From Rufibacter hautae (GTDB lineage Bacteria; Bacteroidota; Bacteroidia; Cytophagales; Hymenobacteraceae): 64,000 bases of DNA. Under the pieces are notes generated by a model. The model worked only from the letters and a program-made list of their open reading frames with translations, was not told the origin of the DNA and ran no database searches. Both the position numbers and the translations under genes were made by a program. Of the stretch, positions 35,388-44,900 are shown in pieces. The stretch covers positions 1,116,001-1,180,000 of the forward strand of contig NZ_VKKY01000003.1 in the NCBI RefSeq assembly GCF_008271695.1, in the 5' to 3' direction. How positions within the stretch are numbered: position 1 is the first letter of the stretch; every line of letters starts with the position of its first letter.

Positions 35388-35411
35388 AAAAAATAATTTA
35401 AAAATAAACAT

Positions 35412-35426
35412 GCTACAATTTTGAGC
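35412..35426. promoter_or_regulatory. Putative operator O1 of the XRE regulator
   Basis: GCTACAATTTTGAGC, an imperfect palindrome (CAA..TTG core) 25 bp upstream of the regulator start, where repressor binding would block transcription. O2 at 35493-35507 shares 13 of 15 bases. Confidence 0.5.
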
Positions 35427-35492
35427 GTATCTATTTTTTGTAGTATAATTGCCTTCGAAATCAGGACAAGATAAGCACTAATTTTCAATGTT

Positions 35493-35507
35493 GCTACAAT
35501 TAAGAGC
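35493..35507. promoter_or_regulatory. Putative operator O2 of the XRE regulator
   Basis: GCTACAATTAAGAGC, same orientation as O1 and 81 bp from it (about eight helical turns), consistent with cooperative binding. It lies 186 bp upstream of the small membrane protein gene at 35693. Confidence 0.45.
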
Positions 35508-35692
35508 AGAAACAAAGCTAACCATTCCAGATTGATGAAGATTAAAAGAGAAATCACTCAGGAGCGAAGGTCAGGATTATGAGCAATGTTACCCTCGATT
35601 CAGGAGAACGGTTTTTCCCTGCCAGAAAGTAGTGCTGATGTTAAAAGACAGGTTTAAAATAGTACTTTGTTTACCAACAATTAAGAAGCACC

Positions 35693-35908
35693 ATGGAAAC
35701 CAGAAACACACTCCTTAAAGTGGTAGCGCCCATACTCACATTTGTAGCGGTGAAAGTGGTGCACAACGCGGTTGGGTTTGAATATGATCTCTTCGTGGAA
35801 GGTATTTTCAACCTGGGTTTTGTGATTGATATTATGTCATTTGCAGTTGGGTATGCAGGCTTTTCTTACCTCCTGCTGAGAGTGTTTTCTAGGAATACAT
35901 CAGAGTAA
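35693..35908 (+). CDS. Small membrane protein (71 aa)
   Basis: A 71-residue protein with two likely membrane segments (TLLKVVAPILTFVAVKVV and a second at ~42-66, FVIDIMSFAVGYAGFSYLLL). No family is recognised. It is the first gene of the plus-strand set leading to the PspA/flotillin proteins, 40 bp before the YbjN-like gene, so co-transcription is plausible. Composition is less GC-rich than its downstream neighbours. Confidence 0.6.
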   Translation: METRNTLLKVVAPILTFVAVKVVHNAVGFEYDLFVEGIFNLGFVIDIMSFAVGYAGFSYLLLRVFSRNTSE

Positions 35909-35948
35909 AGCATTAAATAGCACTTAGAACACGAACTAGCTTCTAAAG

Positions 35949-36356
35949 ATGGAAAACAACTACTTCCTGAAAGTGAAAGAATATTTGGTGGAACTGGATT
36001 TCCGCATCACCCACGAAGATCCCAGGGATTGCGTGTTTGTGGTGGAAAAGGAAAGCCTAGGCATCAAGAACCTGGTTATTGGCTGTACAGATCCGCTCCT
36101 GATCATGGAGCAGTACATCCTGGAACTACCCATGGTGACGGTGGAGATCTGCCAAAACCTGCTTCAGAAAAACCGCGACATCATCCACGGCGCCTTCGTG
36201 CTGGATGAGTCTGGGCGGCGGCTCATTTTCCGGGACACCCTGCAGATGAGCAAACTGGACCTGCACGAACTGGAGGCCTCGCTCAACTCGCTGGCCCTGC
36301 TGCTGAGTGAGTACGGAGAGCAACTCCTTTTATTCTCTAAAAACCAATCCCGCTGA
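35949..36356 (+). CDS. YbjN/Tir-chaperone-like protein
   Basis: A 135-residue acidic protein with the alpha/beta fold of YbjN and type III secretion chaperone (CesT/Tir) proteins. Bacteroidota relatives share the pattern KVKEYLxELxxxITHED, IMEQYILEL, LLQKNRDIIHGAFVLDE and IFRDTLQ, all present here. It is not evidence of a type III secretion system. It ends one base before the next ATG, so it is tightly coupled to the shortened PspA homologue; a similar pairing (YjfI-YjfJ) is known in enterobacteria. A chaperone or adaptor role for the PspA-like protein is inferred. Confidence 0.72.
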   Translation: MENNYFLKVKEYLVELDFRITHEDPRDCVFVVEKESLGIKNLVIGCTDPLLIMEQYILELPMVTVEICQNLLQKNRDIIHGAFVLDESGRRLIFRDTLQMSKLDLHELEASLNSLALLLSEYGEQLLLFSKNQSR

Positions 36357-36357
36357 T

Positions 36358-36939
36358 ATGACCATTTTGCACCGCATCTTTAAAATAGGCACTTCTGAAG
36401 CGCACCCCTCGGTGGAAGGACTTAAGGAGCCCATCCAGAGAACCGAGCAAGGCATCCGGGACATGCGGTTAGAACTGGAGAAGAACGTGCGCGCCCTGGA
36501 AGCCTTTTCAAATAGTGAAGAGAACGGTGGCGTTGCCCCTGATAGCCAGGCCTCAGGCCAAAGCCGGGCAGAATTGGAGCAGAAGATCAAGGCGCTGAAA
36601 ACCAACCTCCGGAAGTGGGAAATGCAGTTACGCGTGCTCCAATCAAGGGTGACGGTGAGCAGTGCCACCAAAACCATCAATCGGCAAATGGCCCAGCTCA
36701 ACGCGCCCGGCTCCCTCACGCTGCTGGAAAACCGGCCAGCGGAAGGACCAGCGGATCAGCAGCAGGTTCAAAACCCAGAGGAAACTGCCTCGCAGACGCT
36801 GGGCCAGCAAAACGCCTCCCAGGAACCGCAGGATGCCTGCACCCCCCAGACGTTTGCCCAAAAGGCAGATGCGTTGAATGAAAAATTAAGCCTCACGCCC
36901 ACGGCTTCCGCCCCAGACGCGCCCACTACCCAACCCTAG
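36358..36939 (+). CDS. Shortened PspA/IM30-family protein
   Basis: A 193-residue coiled-coil protein matching both ends of PspA/IM30: the N-terminal amphipathic segment and helix (LHRIFKIGTSEAH, then EPIQRTEQGIRDMRLELEK) and the later helix with LRKWEMQLRVLQSRV and SSATKTINRQMAQL. The part between, normally ~75 residues forming the tip of the long hairpin, is replaced by ~20 Ser/Gly/Asn-rich residues. The last ~60 residues are Gln/Pro/Ala/Thr-rich and probably disordered. PspA proteins are ESCRT-III-like and coat damaged membranes. The start at 36358 follows the YbjN-like stop by one base. The frame is open throughout, so this is not a simple frameshift. Confidence 0.7.
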   Translation: MTILHRIFKIGTSEAHPSVEGLKEPIQRTEQGIRDMRLELEKNVRALEAFSNSEENGGVAPDSQASGQSRAELEQKIKALKTNLRKWEMQLRVLQSRVTVSSATKTINRQMAQLNAPGSLTLLENRPAEGPADQQQVQNPEETASQTLGQQNASQEPQDACTPQTFAQKADALNEKLSLTPTASAPDAPTTQP

Positions 36940-36950
36940 AAAACAGCCGT

Positions 36951-36982
36951 TTCAGGGCTGTTTTTCAGAAAACGGGCCTGAA
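36951..36982. terminator. Terminator, GGCCTGTTTT palindrome family
   Basis: TTCAGGGCTGTTTTT pairs with AAAACGGGCCTGAA, 11 bp after the PspA-like stop. It may end or attenuate the upstream transcript. Confidence 0.65.
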
Positions 36983-37038
36983 GCAGAGAAAGCTTCCTGC
37001 CCGCCTCTCCTTACCAAAGGAACCTCAGCACCCTTGTT

Positions 37039-37076
37039 CGTTTTCGGCCCTATTTTTCAGAATTAGGCCTTAAACG
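37039..37076. repeat. Palindrome, GGCCTGTTTT family
   Basis: CGTTTTCGGCCCTA and TAGGCCTTAAACG pair around TTTTTCAGAAT. It is a second family member within 60 bp, between the PspA-like and 64-residue genes. Confidence 0.6.
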
Positions 37077-37129
37077 CAGCCACTTTTCAGATTCAGGATT
37101 CAGAACGCTAGACTCAGTACGTTATTAAA

Positions 37130-37324
37130 ATGGGACAATTAGGATTTATCTTTTGCGCCGCCGTGAGTTTCTGGCTGGTGAAAGATGGGGTGGAAGAGGT
37201 GGGCCATTTCGCCCAGGCCGCGGCGCCTTTCCTGGCAGAGATCACCCCGTCTTGGCAGGATGTAAAGGAATTGGTTTGGCAAACGGTAAGCCTTGAATTA
37301 TTGCCATCGGGCTCCCTCTTCTAA
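37130..37324 (+). CDS. Small protein (64 aa)
   Basis: A 64-residue protein with a hydrophobic N-terminus (MGQLGFIFCAAVSFWLV) that may be a membrane anchor or signal, followed by an acidic, mostly helical remainder (EEVGHFAQAAAPFLAEI). No family is recognised. It sits between the PspA-like gene and the YqiJ-like gene on the same strand and may be an accessory of that set. Confidence 0.5.
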   Translation: MGQLGFIFCAAVSFWLVKDGVEEVGHFAQAAAPFLAEITPSWQDVKELVWQTVSLELLPSGSLF

Positions 37325-37420
37325 GAAGTTGGGTTCGGAATTTAAAAATTTCATTTCGGACCTGGACTTCTTCTTCGCAATACCCACAGAATTTGTACTT
37401 TTAGACAAGCGTCCTCACCT

Positions 37421-38041
37421 ATGCAAGAACTTCTTCAAGCCTCCTTTTCCAGCGCCAACGTCTTCGCCTCGGGGCTGCTCGTTTTTGTGCTGCTCTACTG
37501 GCTGACGGTGCTGGTGGGCGTGCTGGACATCAGTTCCCTGGACGTGGAGGTAGACACTAATCTTGACGCTGATGCCTCGCTGGCTGGCTTGGATGCCGTG
37601 CTCGCGTTCTTCCACCTGGGGCGGGTGCCGCTCATGATTTTCCTGTCCTTTTTCGCGCTGCCGTACTGGGCCGTGTCGGTGGGGGTGAACTACTCACTGG
37701 GGACTGCCTCCAGTTGGGTGGGCCTGCTGCTCCTGCTGCCGCTGGCGTTCTTCTGCCTGTTTATAGCCAAGTTCCTGACGTACCCTTTCGTGAAACTGTT
37801 CCAGACAATGGAGACGGAGGAAGCACCCAACGCCGCCTTTATCGGGCAGGTGTGTACGGTCTTGCTGCCCGCCAACAACGCCCAGATTGGCCAGGCCGCC
37901 GTGAAAACCAACGGCTCGCCCGTGCTCCTGAATGTGAAAACCTCGCAGGAAAGCCTTGTTCAGAAAGGTAACACCGCCGTGGTCATAGATTACCTGCCAG
38001 AAACCAATCTTTATTTAATAGAACCTTACCAAACCCTTTAA
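37421..38041 (+). CDS. YqiJ-like OB-fold membrane protein (NfeD-related)
   Basis: A 206-residue inner membrane protein with three hydrophobic segments (about 15-38, 66-90 and 97-125), followed by a soluble beta-rich domain from ~135 (AAFIGQVCTVLLPANNAQ to LYLIEPYQTL) fitting the OB fold of YqiJ/NfeD proteins. These are obligatory neighbours of flotillin-type SPFH proteins, and here the flotillin starts 18 bp downstream. The pair probably forms a membrane microdomain complex. No protease domain of long NfeD proteins is present. Confidence 0.8.
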   Translation: MQELLQASFSSANVFASGLLVFVLLYWLTVLVGVLDISSLDVEVDTNLDADASLAGLDAVLAFFHLGRVPLMIFLSFFALPYWAVSVGVNYSLGTASSWVGLLLLLPLAFFCLFIAKFLTYPFVKLFQTMETEEAPNAAFIGQVCTVLLPANNAQIGQAAVKTNGSPVLLNVKTSQESLVQKGNTAVVIDYLPETNLYLIEPYQTL

Positions 38042-38059
38042 CTTTTTATTCTACATTCT

Positions 38060-40231
38060 ATGTTTCAATCCCTTACTCTCGCAACCACCATCATGCTGGC
38101 GATTATTGTCTTCGGGGTGCTACTGGTCATCATCAAGATGTACCGCAAGGCCATCCAGGGCGAAGCCATGGTACGCACCGGCATGGGCGATACCAAAGTC
38201 TCCTTCTCCGGCATCTTTGTGGTGCCCATCATCCACAAGTTGGAGGTCATGGACATCACCCTCAAAACCATCGTGATTGCCCGCACCGGCGCCGAGGGCC
38301 TGATCTGCAAAGACAACCTACGCGCCGACATCAAGGTGAATTTCTTTCTGCGGGTAAACAAAACCCAGGAAGACGTGGTGCAGGTGGCGCAGTCCATCGG
38401 GTGTAAGCGGGCCTCCGATCCGGGCGCGCTGGAAAGCCTTTTCGATGCCAAATTCTCAGAGGCGCTCAAAACCGTGGGCAAGCACTTTGATTTCGTGGAA
38501 TTGTACCAAAGCCGCGATGACTTCAAACGCCAGATTCTGCAGACCATCGGCACCGATCTGAACGGCTATATCCTGGACGACTGCGCCATTGATTACCTGG
38601 AGCAGACCCCGCTCAGCAACCTGAACGAGAACAACATCCTGGACGCCGAGGGGATCAAGAAGATCATTGACCTGACCGCCCGCCAGAAAGTACAGGCCAA
38701 CCTCATTGAACGCGAGCGCGAGAAAACCATCAAGAAGCAGAACGTAGAGGCGCAGGAAACCATTCTGGAGCTGGAAAAACAACTGGCGGAGAACCAGGAG
38801 AAACAACGCCGCGAGATAGCCAGCATCAAAGCGAGAGAGTCGGCGGAGATTGAGAAAGTAACGCAGGAGCAACGCATGGTCTCTGAACGGGCCCGCATCG
38901 CCACCGATGAGGAAGTCATGATCTCTGAGCAGAACCGCGACCGCCAGGTTTTGGTGGCCGAACGCAGCAAGCAGCGCACCGATGCCGTGGAAACCGTGCG
39001 GGTAGAGCAAGCGAAATTGCTGGAGCAGAACGAGATGCAGCGCATTGTGGCCCTGGCCGAGATTGAGAAAGAAAAGGCCATTGAAGAAGAGCGCAAGAAC
39101 ATTCAGGGCATTATCAAAGAGCGCATCGCAGTAGAGAAAGCCGTGGTGCAGGAAGAAGAGAAAATCAAGGATACCAAGGCTCTGGCCGAGGCCGAGCGTC
39201 TGAAGCAGGTGGCCGTGACCAAGGCCCAGCAGCAGAACGACGAAGCCACTATTACCCTGGTAGGGGCCGCCGAGATGGAAAGACAAGCCGCTGAGTTCCG
39301 GGCCAAGCAAGCCATCATTGACGCCGAAGCCGAGAAAACCACCGCCGACAACAAAGCCCAGGCCATTAAACTTCTGGCCGAAGCCGAAGCCAGCAAAGCC
39401 GCCGCGGTGGGTCTGGCCGAAGCCAAAGTGATGGAAGCCAAAGCCTTGGCCCGCACCAAAGAAGGCCAGAGCGAAGCCACAGTGCTGGAAATGCAATCCG
39501 TGGCCGAGGCCAAAGCCATTCAGGCCAAAGCCGAAGCCCAGGCCCAGGCGAACGAGACCTTGGGCGTGGTAGCCGCCAAAGTAGCCAAAGAGAAAGGCCT
39601 GGCAGATGCCGCCGTGATCCAGGTGACCGCCGAGGCCGAGCAGCAGAAAGGCTTAGCCGAAGCCCGCGTGAGCCAGGAGAAATTCACCGTAGACGCCAAA
39701 GGCATTGAGGCCAAAGCCGAAGCCATGAAGAAACTGGACGGCGTGGGCAAAGAGCACGAAGAATTCAAACTACGTTTGGAGAAAGACAAAGCCATTGAAC
39801 TGGCCAACATAGACATCCAGAAAGACATTGCCGCGTCGCAGGCCTCGGTGATTGCGGAGGCCTTGAAAGCCGCCAAGATCGACATCGTGGGTGGGGAGAC
39901 CATGTTCTTCGACCAGATCATCGGGTCTATCACCAAAGGAAAGCAGGTGGACCGCCTGGTGACCAACAGTGAGGTGCTGGGTACCGTGAAAGATGCGTTT
40001 TTCCAGAAAGACGGCAACGGCCACATTGACTTCAAGGCCAACCTGCAGCGGTTCATTACCCAGTTCGGCATGAACACCGATGATGTGCGCAACCTGAGCG
40101 TTTCGGCCCTGCTTTTGAAAATGATGCAGCAAAAGGCCTTGGACGAAGCTACCACCAACACTCTAAAAGAACTGACCTCCACGGCTTCGGCCCTGGGCTT
40201 GGGTGATAAGCCGGTCTATACCCTGAACTAA
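38060..40231 (+). CDS. Flotillin/YqiK-like SPFH (band 7) protein
   Basis: A 723-residue protein, longer than E. coli YqiK. One N-terminal membrane helix (TIMLAIIVFGVLLVIIKMY) is followed by an SPFH/band-7 domain (~30-190, including VVPIIHKLEVMDITLKTI), then a coiled coil of about 400 residues extremely rich in Ala, Glu and Lys (many AEAxA repeats), and a C-terminal globular part with FFDQIIGSI. Flotillins oligomerise on membranes and organise microdomains. The YqiJ-like partner is directly upstream. The repetitive coil produces long antisense frames that are not genes. Confidence 0.9.
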   Translation: MFQSLTLATTIMLAIIVFGVLLVIIKMYRKAIQGEAMVRTGMGDTKVSFSGIFVVPIIHKLEVMDITLKTIVIARTGAEGLICKDNLRADIKVNFFLRVNKTQEDVVQVAQSIGCKRASDPGALESLFDAKFSEALKTVGKHFDFVELYQSRDDFKRQILQTIGTDLNGYILDDCAIDYLEQTPLSNLNENNILDAEGIKKIIDLTARQKVQANLIEREREKTIKKQNVEAQETILELEKQLAENQEKQRREIASIKARESAEIEKVTQEQRMVSERARIATDEEVMISEQNRDRQVLVAERSKQRTDAVETVRVEQAKLLEQNEMQRIVALAEIEKEKAIEEERKNIQGIIKERIAVEKAVVQEEEKIKDTKALAEAERLKQVAVTKAQQQNDEATITLVGAAEMERQAAEFRAKQAIIDAEAEKTTADNKAQAIKLLAEAEASKAAAVGLAEAKVMEAKALARTKEGQSEATVLEMQSVAEAKAIQAKAEAQAQANETLGVVAAKVAKEKGLADAAVIQVTAEAEQQKGLAEARVSQEKFTVDAKGIEAKAEAMKKLDGVGKEHEEFKLRLEKDKAIELANIDIQKDIAASQASVIAEALKAAKIDIVGGETMFFDQIIGSITKGKQVDRLVTNSEVLGTVKDAFFQKDGNGHIDFKANLQRFITQFGMNTDDVRNLSVSALLLKMMQQKALDEATTNTLKELTSTASALGLGDKPVYTLN

Positions 40232-40243
40232 CCTTTCCGGGCT

Positions 40244-40272
40244 TTCCCTCTCCTGGCTGACAGGAGAGGGAA
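40244..40272. terminator. Hairpin after the flotillin gene
   Basis: A perfect 12-bp stem TTCCCTCTCCTG/CAGGAGAGGGAA with a five-base loop, 13 bp after the stop. There is no T-tract, so termination may be partial. A degenerate family palindrome lies near 40345-40375. Confidence 0.55.
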
Positions 40273-40527
40273 CCCGTAAGAGGCTTAGGTTCATTTGTAT
40301 GCCTCCGGGAAGGTCCCAAAGGATGACTTACAAAGGGCTTCCGTTTTCAAGGCAGTTTAAAGAAAACAGGCTGGAAATGAGGTTGGAAAGGTCTTTGAAA
40401 CCCCGGGATATACTGTGCTGCCGCCCAATACGTTTGCCCAAACTCTTTGGCTTTCCCTTTCTCCCTTGGCTAGAAATCAGTAATTTTAGTTCCACAGGTA
40501 AAATTATTGACGTTTAACAGTCCCCGT

Positions 40528-41196
40528 ATGAAAGCTATTTCCCTTTCTCTGTTCCTAGGTGTTTTGGTAGTAACCTCGGGCCAGGCGCAAACGCCGGCTC
40601 CCGCTAAAGACCGCGGCACCTATAATCTGCAGCAGCAGTTCAGCTCTCTGAAATTCCGATCTTCTACTGAGATAAAGTACAACCAGCCGCACAAGGTGGT
40701 GAAACAGGCAAGTTTAGATGCTTTCTTCAAAAACGTGCAGGATACGCTCAGAGCGCGGCAGCAGAGCATTAAGAACGCGGGCAAGGAAACGGCCGTGGCC
40801 CTGGCCAAAACCCAGAAAGAGCTCGCCGACCAGAAAGCCCAGGTGCAGGCCCTGCAGGAAGTGAACGCCCAAAAGGAAAAGCAGATCCAGCAGGGAGCGC
40901 ATGACGTGGCCTCCCTCTCGGTGCTGGGCATGGACATGGACAAGCAGGTGTACGTGTGGCTCAGCCTGGCCATCATTGCGGCCCTGGGGATTGTAGCCGC
41001 CGTTTTTGCCTCCATGTACAAGAACAGCAACCGCGTGACCGAGGAGAAAATCAAAGCGTACGACGAACTCACCGAGGAATTCAAAGCCCACAAGCAACTG
41101 GCCCGCGAAAAAGAAATCAAACTCAAGCGCGAACAGCAATCAGAAGCAAACAAAGTAGAAGAACTGAAGCAGCAACTTGCCCAGTTTCGGCACTAA
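40528..41196 (+). CDS. Signal-anchored coiled-coil protein
   Basis: A 222-residue protein with a signal peptide or anchor (1-~20, MKAISLSLFLGVLVV), a periplasmic-facing part with coiled coil (~60-125), a second membrane helix (~135-160, VYVWLSLAIIAALGIVAAVF) and a charged coiled-coil tail (~165-222). If the signal is cleaved, the tail would be cytoplasmic, so the protein could bridge the envelope. No enzymatic domain is seen. It lies between the flotillin and the giant ATPase; a tether or adaptor role is inferred. The start at 40528 is preferred over an upstream TTG. Confidence 0.65.
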   Translation: MKAISLSLFLGVLVVTSGQAQTPAPAKDRGTYNLQQQFSSLKFRSSTEIKYNQPHKVVKQASLDAFFKNVQDTLRARQQSIKNAGKETAVALAKTQKELADQKAQVQALQEVNAQKEKQIQQGAHDVASLSVLGMDMDKQVYVWLSLAIIAALGIVAAVFASMYKNSNRVTEEKIKAYDELTEEFKAHKQLAREKEIKLKREQQSEANKVEELKQQLAQFRH

Positions 41197-41230
41197 GGAA
41201 CGGGAAGAATGAAGTAAAGTGAAGTATTAA

Positions 41231-41770
41231 ATGAGGAACTTCAAAAGAGTAAGGTCAACAAAGCGAGGAAAGAAAACAGATTGGAAAGCAAGAGGAACTT
41301 GGGCTTCCTTCATCGCGCTTTTGTTGGGTTCTTATTTGAGGATCTTTCATTCACATTATTACGATAGTGTAATTCCTTTTATAGCCTTTTTTTTAGTGTT
41401 CTTCAGTATTGCTGCGCTTCATGGAATGTGGTTAGAAGTACTGCCTGGTTCCAAGTGGGAAAAAACTGCCAATGCTTTCATTCTTTTAGGGCTTTATATA
41501 CCAACCTACCTAATTCTTACTTGGACAAATTCAGAATACCTGGAAAGCCAGTTGCAGAAATATGGGGTGGTAGTAGAAGGAAGGGTGGAATCGTTTTATA
41601 AAAGCAGTGGAAGAAGAAAAGCTGAGTTTGTCGTCTTCCATTACAAGGTGGGAAATCAGGAGTATGTGCAAGAAGTAGAAAATGATACTAATCTAGGAAT
41701 AGGAGACATCGTTTCAATCCGGTGCTCCAGCGAAGATCCAGAATTATTCACTTTGCAATTAATTAATTGA
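41231..41770 (+). CDS. Membrane protein, DUF3592-like
   Basis: A 179-residue protein with a basic N-terminus, two or three membrane helices (about 23-40, 46-65 and 80-98) and a C-terminal beta-rich domain (VVVEGRVESFYKSSGRRKAEF, then GDIVSIRCSS) that resembles DUF3592-type extracytoplasmic domains. Composition is distinctly more AT-rich than the flotillin and ATPase genes on both sides, so it may be a later insertion. Function unknown. Confidence 0.6.
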   Translation: MRNFKRVRSTKRGKKTDWKARGTWASFIALLLGSYLRIFHSHYYDSVIPFIAFFLVFFSIAALHGMWLEVLPGSKWEKTANAFILLGLYIPTYLILTWTNSEYLESQLQKYGVVVEGRVESFYKSSGRRKAEFVVFHYKVGNQEYVQEVENDTNLGIGDIVSIRCSSEDPELFTLQLIN

Positions 41771-41935
41771 AAGACGAAAAGGCTTTCTCATGTCCTTGAA
41801 AGTAGCAAGGTGATTAGTAAAGTCCTGAAAGTAAATTGCAATAGAGTAAATCTTATTCTAGTTGATTTCCCAAAAACAAGCCCAAATAGTCCTTATTCGG
41901 TTTTCCCAATTTAATCCGTCTCTGCCCAAACCATC

Positions 41936-44900
41936 ATGGCCCAAGAACCTGTAACCTCTAACCCTACAGTTACACCATCTGTGCAACTGGAAGGCGGCAC
42001 CTATGAAATCCTTCGGAACCGTTTGACCAAAAGCGGCGGCGAACTGCGGGGCTTGCTGGACCAACTAAACTTGGAGCGGAAAGAGGTTTTCGGGGCGATT
42101 GAGACGAAACTGCTGACCACGGAGCGGGTCACCACCGAGCACAACTGCGTGCCCTGGGACATGGTGCCGGTAGGTGACCAAATGCTTTTCGGGTACAACG
42201 TGCATTTGGGGCTGAAAACCGAGGTGGAGCTGAGCGATGTGTTCAGCGTCTACGCCTACCAAAACCATGCCTTTCAGCAACAAGGACTGGAACTGATCAA
42301 CGAGGCTGCCTTTGCCGATGAGTTCCAGAAGCTGTACAAATATTACAAGAACACGCAGTTTGTGAAGTTCGCCGTGCAGGGCGTGCACCTGTTCATGGTG
42401 TTCCGCATAGGCAAGGGTGTGAATGATATCAAGACGTTTAAGTGGGCGTTGCAGGGAGGCAAACTCACCTACCTGGACAACCGCTCTGACCACGAGTACG
42501 CCTTCCCCAACCAGCATGATTTCGCCTGGAAACGGGTCACCCGCGAGGCGCACCGCAAAGGCAAGCACCCGCATATCTCCATTGAGGACAAGGTGTTTGT
42601 GGAGACCATCGGCGGGGATTTGACCATCAAGGTAGAAGACAACACCGACACCGGGCAGGGTATTTACTCTGAGCCGGTGGAGGACAAAGACCAGACGCTG
42701 GACGACTCGGAGCTGTACTACGCCCTCATCGGCAACTTGATTCTGCTCAAAATCAGGCCGTACCGCGAGAACCACTACCGCTACATTGTCTACAACGCCA
42801 AACTGAAGGAAGCGCGCCGCATAGACGCCATTCAGGATTGCTGCGTGTTCCTGCCTGAAGACCAGGGCATCATCTACGCCTACGGCTACTACCTGCAGAC
42901 CGGCGAGTTCAAGAGTTTTGACAACGGCCTGCAAGAGATGCTGTTTGAGAAGCGCATCGCCTCGCCCAACGGCGAAGATTTCCTGTACGTCTTCTACAAC
43001 AAGCAGAGTGGCGTGTACCTGCTCTTGAGCTACAACCTCATCACCCAGAAGATTGAGAGCCCCATTATCTGCCACGGCTACGCCATCTACGAGAACGGTG
43101 AGCTGTGCTATTTTAGAGGCGATGAGGAACCCAAAAAGCACCACGCCCTCCAGATCTGGCAGACGCCGTACATTGGCAGCAACTTCACCATTCCGGTCAC
43201 CAAAGAAAGTTTCCTGTACAAAATAGGCAACAAAGAAATTGTACGGGCCATGGCCGAGTGTACCGAGATTCTCACGTTGGTTAACAAAGAGGACTCTTAC
43301 GACAACCTGTACCTGGACCTGATCAAGGGCACCACCGATTTACTGGACAGCTACCACTGGCTAAACAAAAAGGAGACGTTTGAGCTGGCGCAACCCCTTT
43401 CGGCCATCCGCCAGACGGCCACTGCCGCGGTTGAGGAATTTGAGAAGGTCATCAGCATCAGAAAAAGCACGCAGGCGCAGGTAGAACAGGTGCTCGGCTC
43501 CGCCGATGCCTTGCTTTCCCAACTGAAAGCGCACAGCAACGGGCACATCAACGACTTCGTGAAGTCGCTGGCCGATTTGCGGTCGGTGCGCGGCGAGGTC
43601 ATTTCTTTGAAGGAACTGCGGTACGCGGATGTTACCCGCATTGAAACCTACGAGGCGCAACTGCAGACTTTCAACCAGGACCTGGCGAACCAAACCGTAG
43701 ACTTACTGTTGAAGCCCGATGCGCTGGTGCCCTATGAACAGCGCGTGGCGGAAATCACAGCGAGCATAGACCAGATTGGCAAAGTGGTGGAAGCCGATGC
43801 CACTGAGAAAGAAATCTCAGGCGTGAGCGCGGAACTGGAGATGCTGATTGAGATTGTAAGCAACCTCAAGATTGAGGATGCCACCCAGACCACCCGCATC
43901 GTAGACACCATTTCCACTATTTACGCCTCGTTCAACAAAACCAAAGCCACCCTCAAACGCAAGCGGCAGGAACTGTTGAGCGTCGAGGGGCAGGCCGAGT
44001 TCAATGCGCAAATCAAGCTCATCAGCCAGAGCGTCATCAACTTCCTGGACGTGTGCGACACACCCCAGAAGTGCGACGAGTACCTCACGAAACTCATGGT
44101 GCAGTTGGAGGAGCTGGAAGGCCGCTTCTCTGAGTTTGACGCTTTTTTAGAAATTATAGCCGATAAACGCGAGGAGATATACTCTGCGTTTGAGAGCAAG
44201 AAAGTAGCCCTGCAGGAGGCGAGAAACAAACGCGCCACTACCCTGCAACAGGCCGCCGACCGCATTTTGAAAGCCGTACAAAGCCGCCTGAGCAAGCTGG
44301 CCACCGTGGCCGAAATCAACGGTTACTTCGCCTCCGATTTGATGATGGAGAAAGTGCGCACCACCGTGGACGAACTCTTGGCCATGGGTGACACCGTAAA
44401 AGCCGATGCCATCCAGAGCCGTCTCAAAACGCTGCGCGAAGACGCCGTGCGCCAACTCAAAGACAAGAGCGAACTGTTCGTAGACGGGCAGAACGTGCTC
44501 AAGTTCGGCACGCACCACTTCACCGTGAACACCCAGCCCTTGGAACTCAGCATCGTGCACCGCGACGACGCGATGTACTACCACCTCACGGGCACCAGCT
44601 TCTTCGAGAAAATCACCGATGAGCGTTTTGTGAGTTTTCGCCCCGTGTGGGAGCAGTCGCTCATCTCGGAAAACAACCAAGTGTACCGCGCCGAATACCT
44701 GGCCTTCCAGATTCTACAGGCCGCGCAAGTAGCCAGGAATACCTCTGCCACAGCGGAGGCGCAGGAGGGAAGCTTACAACTCCTGACGTTGGACCAACTG
44801 CACCAACTTCCGCAGCCCGAACTAATAGAATACGTGCAGAGATTCATGGCCGTGCGCTTCAATGAAGGCTACCTCAAAGGTGTTCATGACCATGACGCGG

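Noticed and set aside
35949-36356. Tir-chaperone-like protein as a sign of type III secretion
   Set aside because: The fold is shared with YbjN proteins and no secretion apparatus genes are present.
38456-39496. Long antisense frame (346 codons) opposite the flotillin
   Set aside because: A by-product of the repetitive Ala/Glu/Lys codons of the coiled coil; Gly/Leu/Phe-rich low-complexity product.
42065-43144. Antisense frame of 359 codons opposite the giant ATPase
   Set aside because: A shadow frame; low-complexity Val/Leu/Gly-rich product, no start signals.
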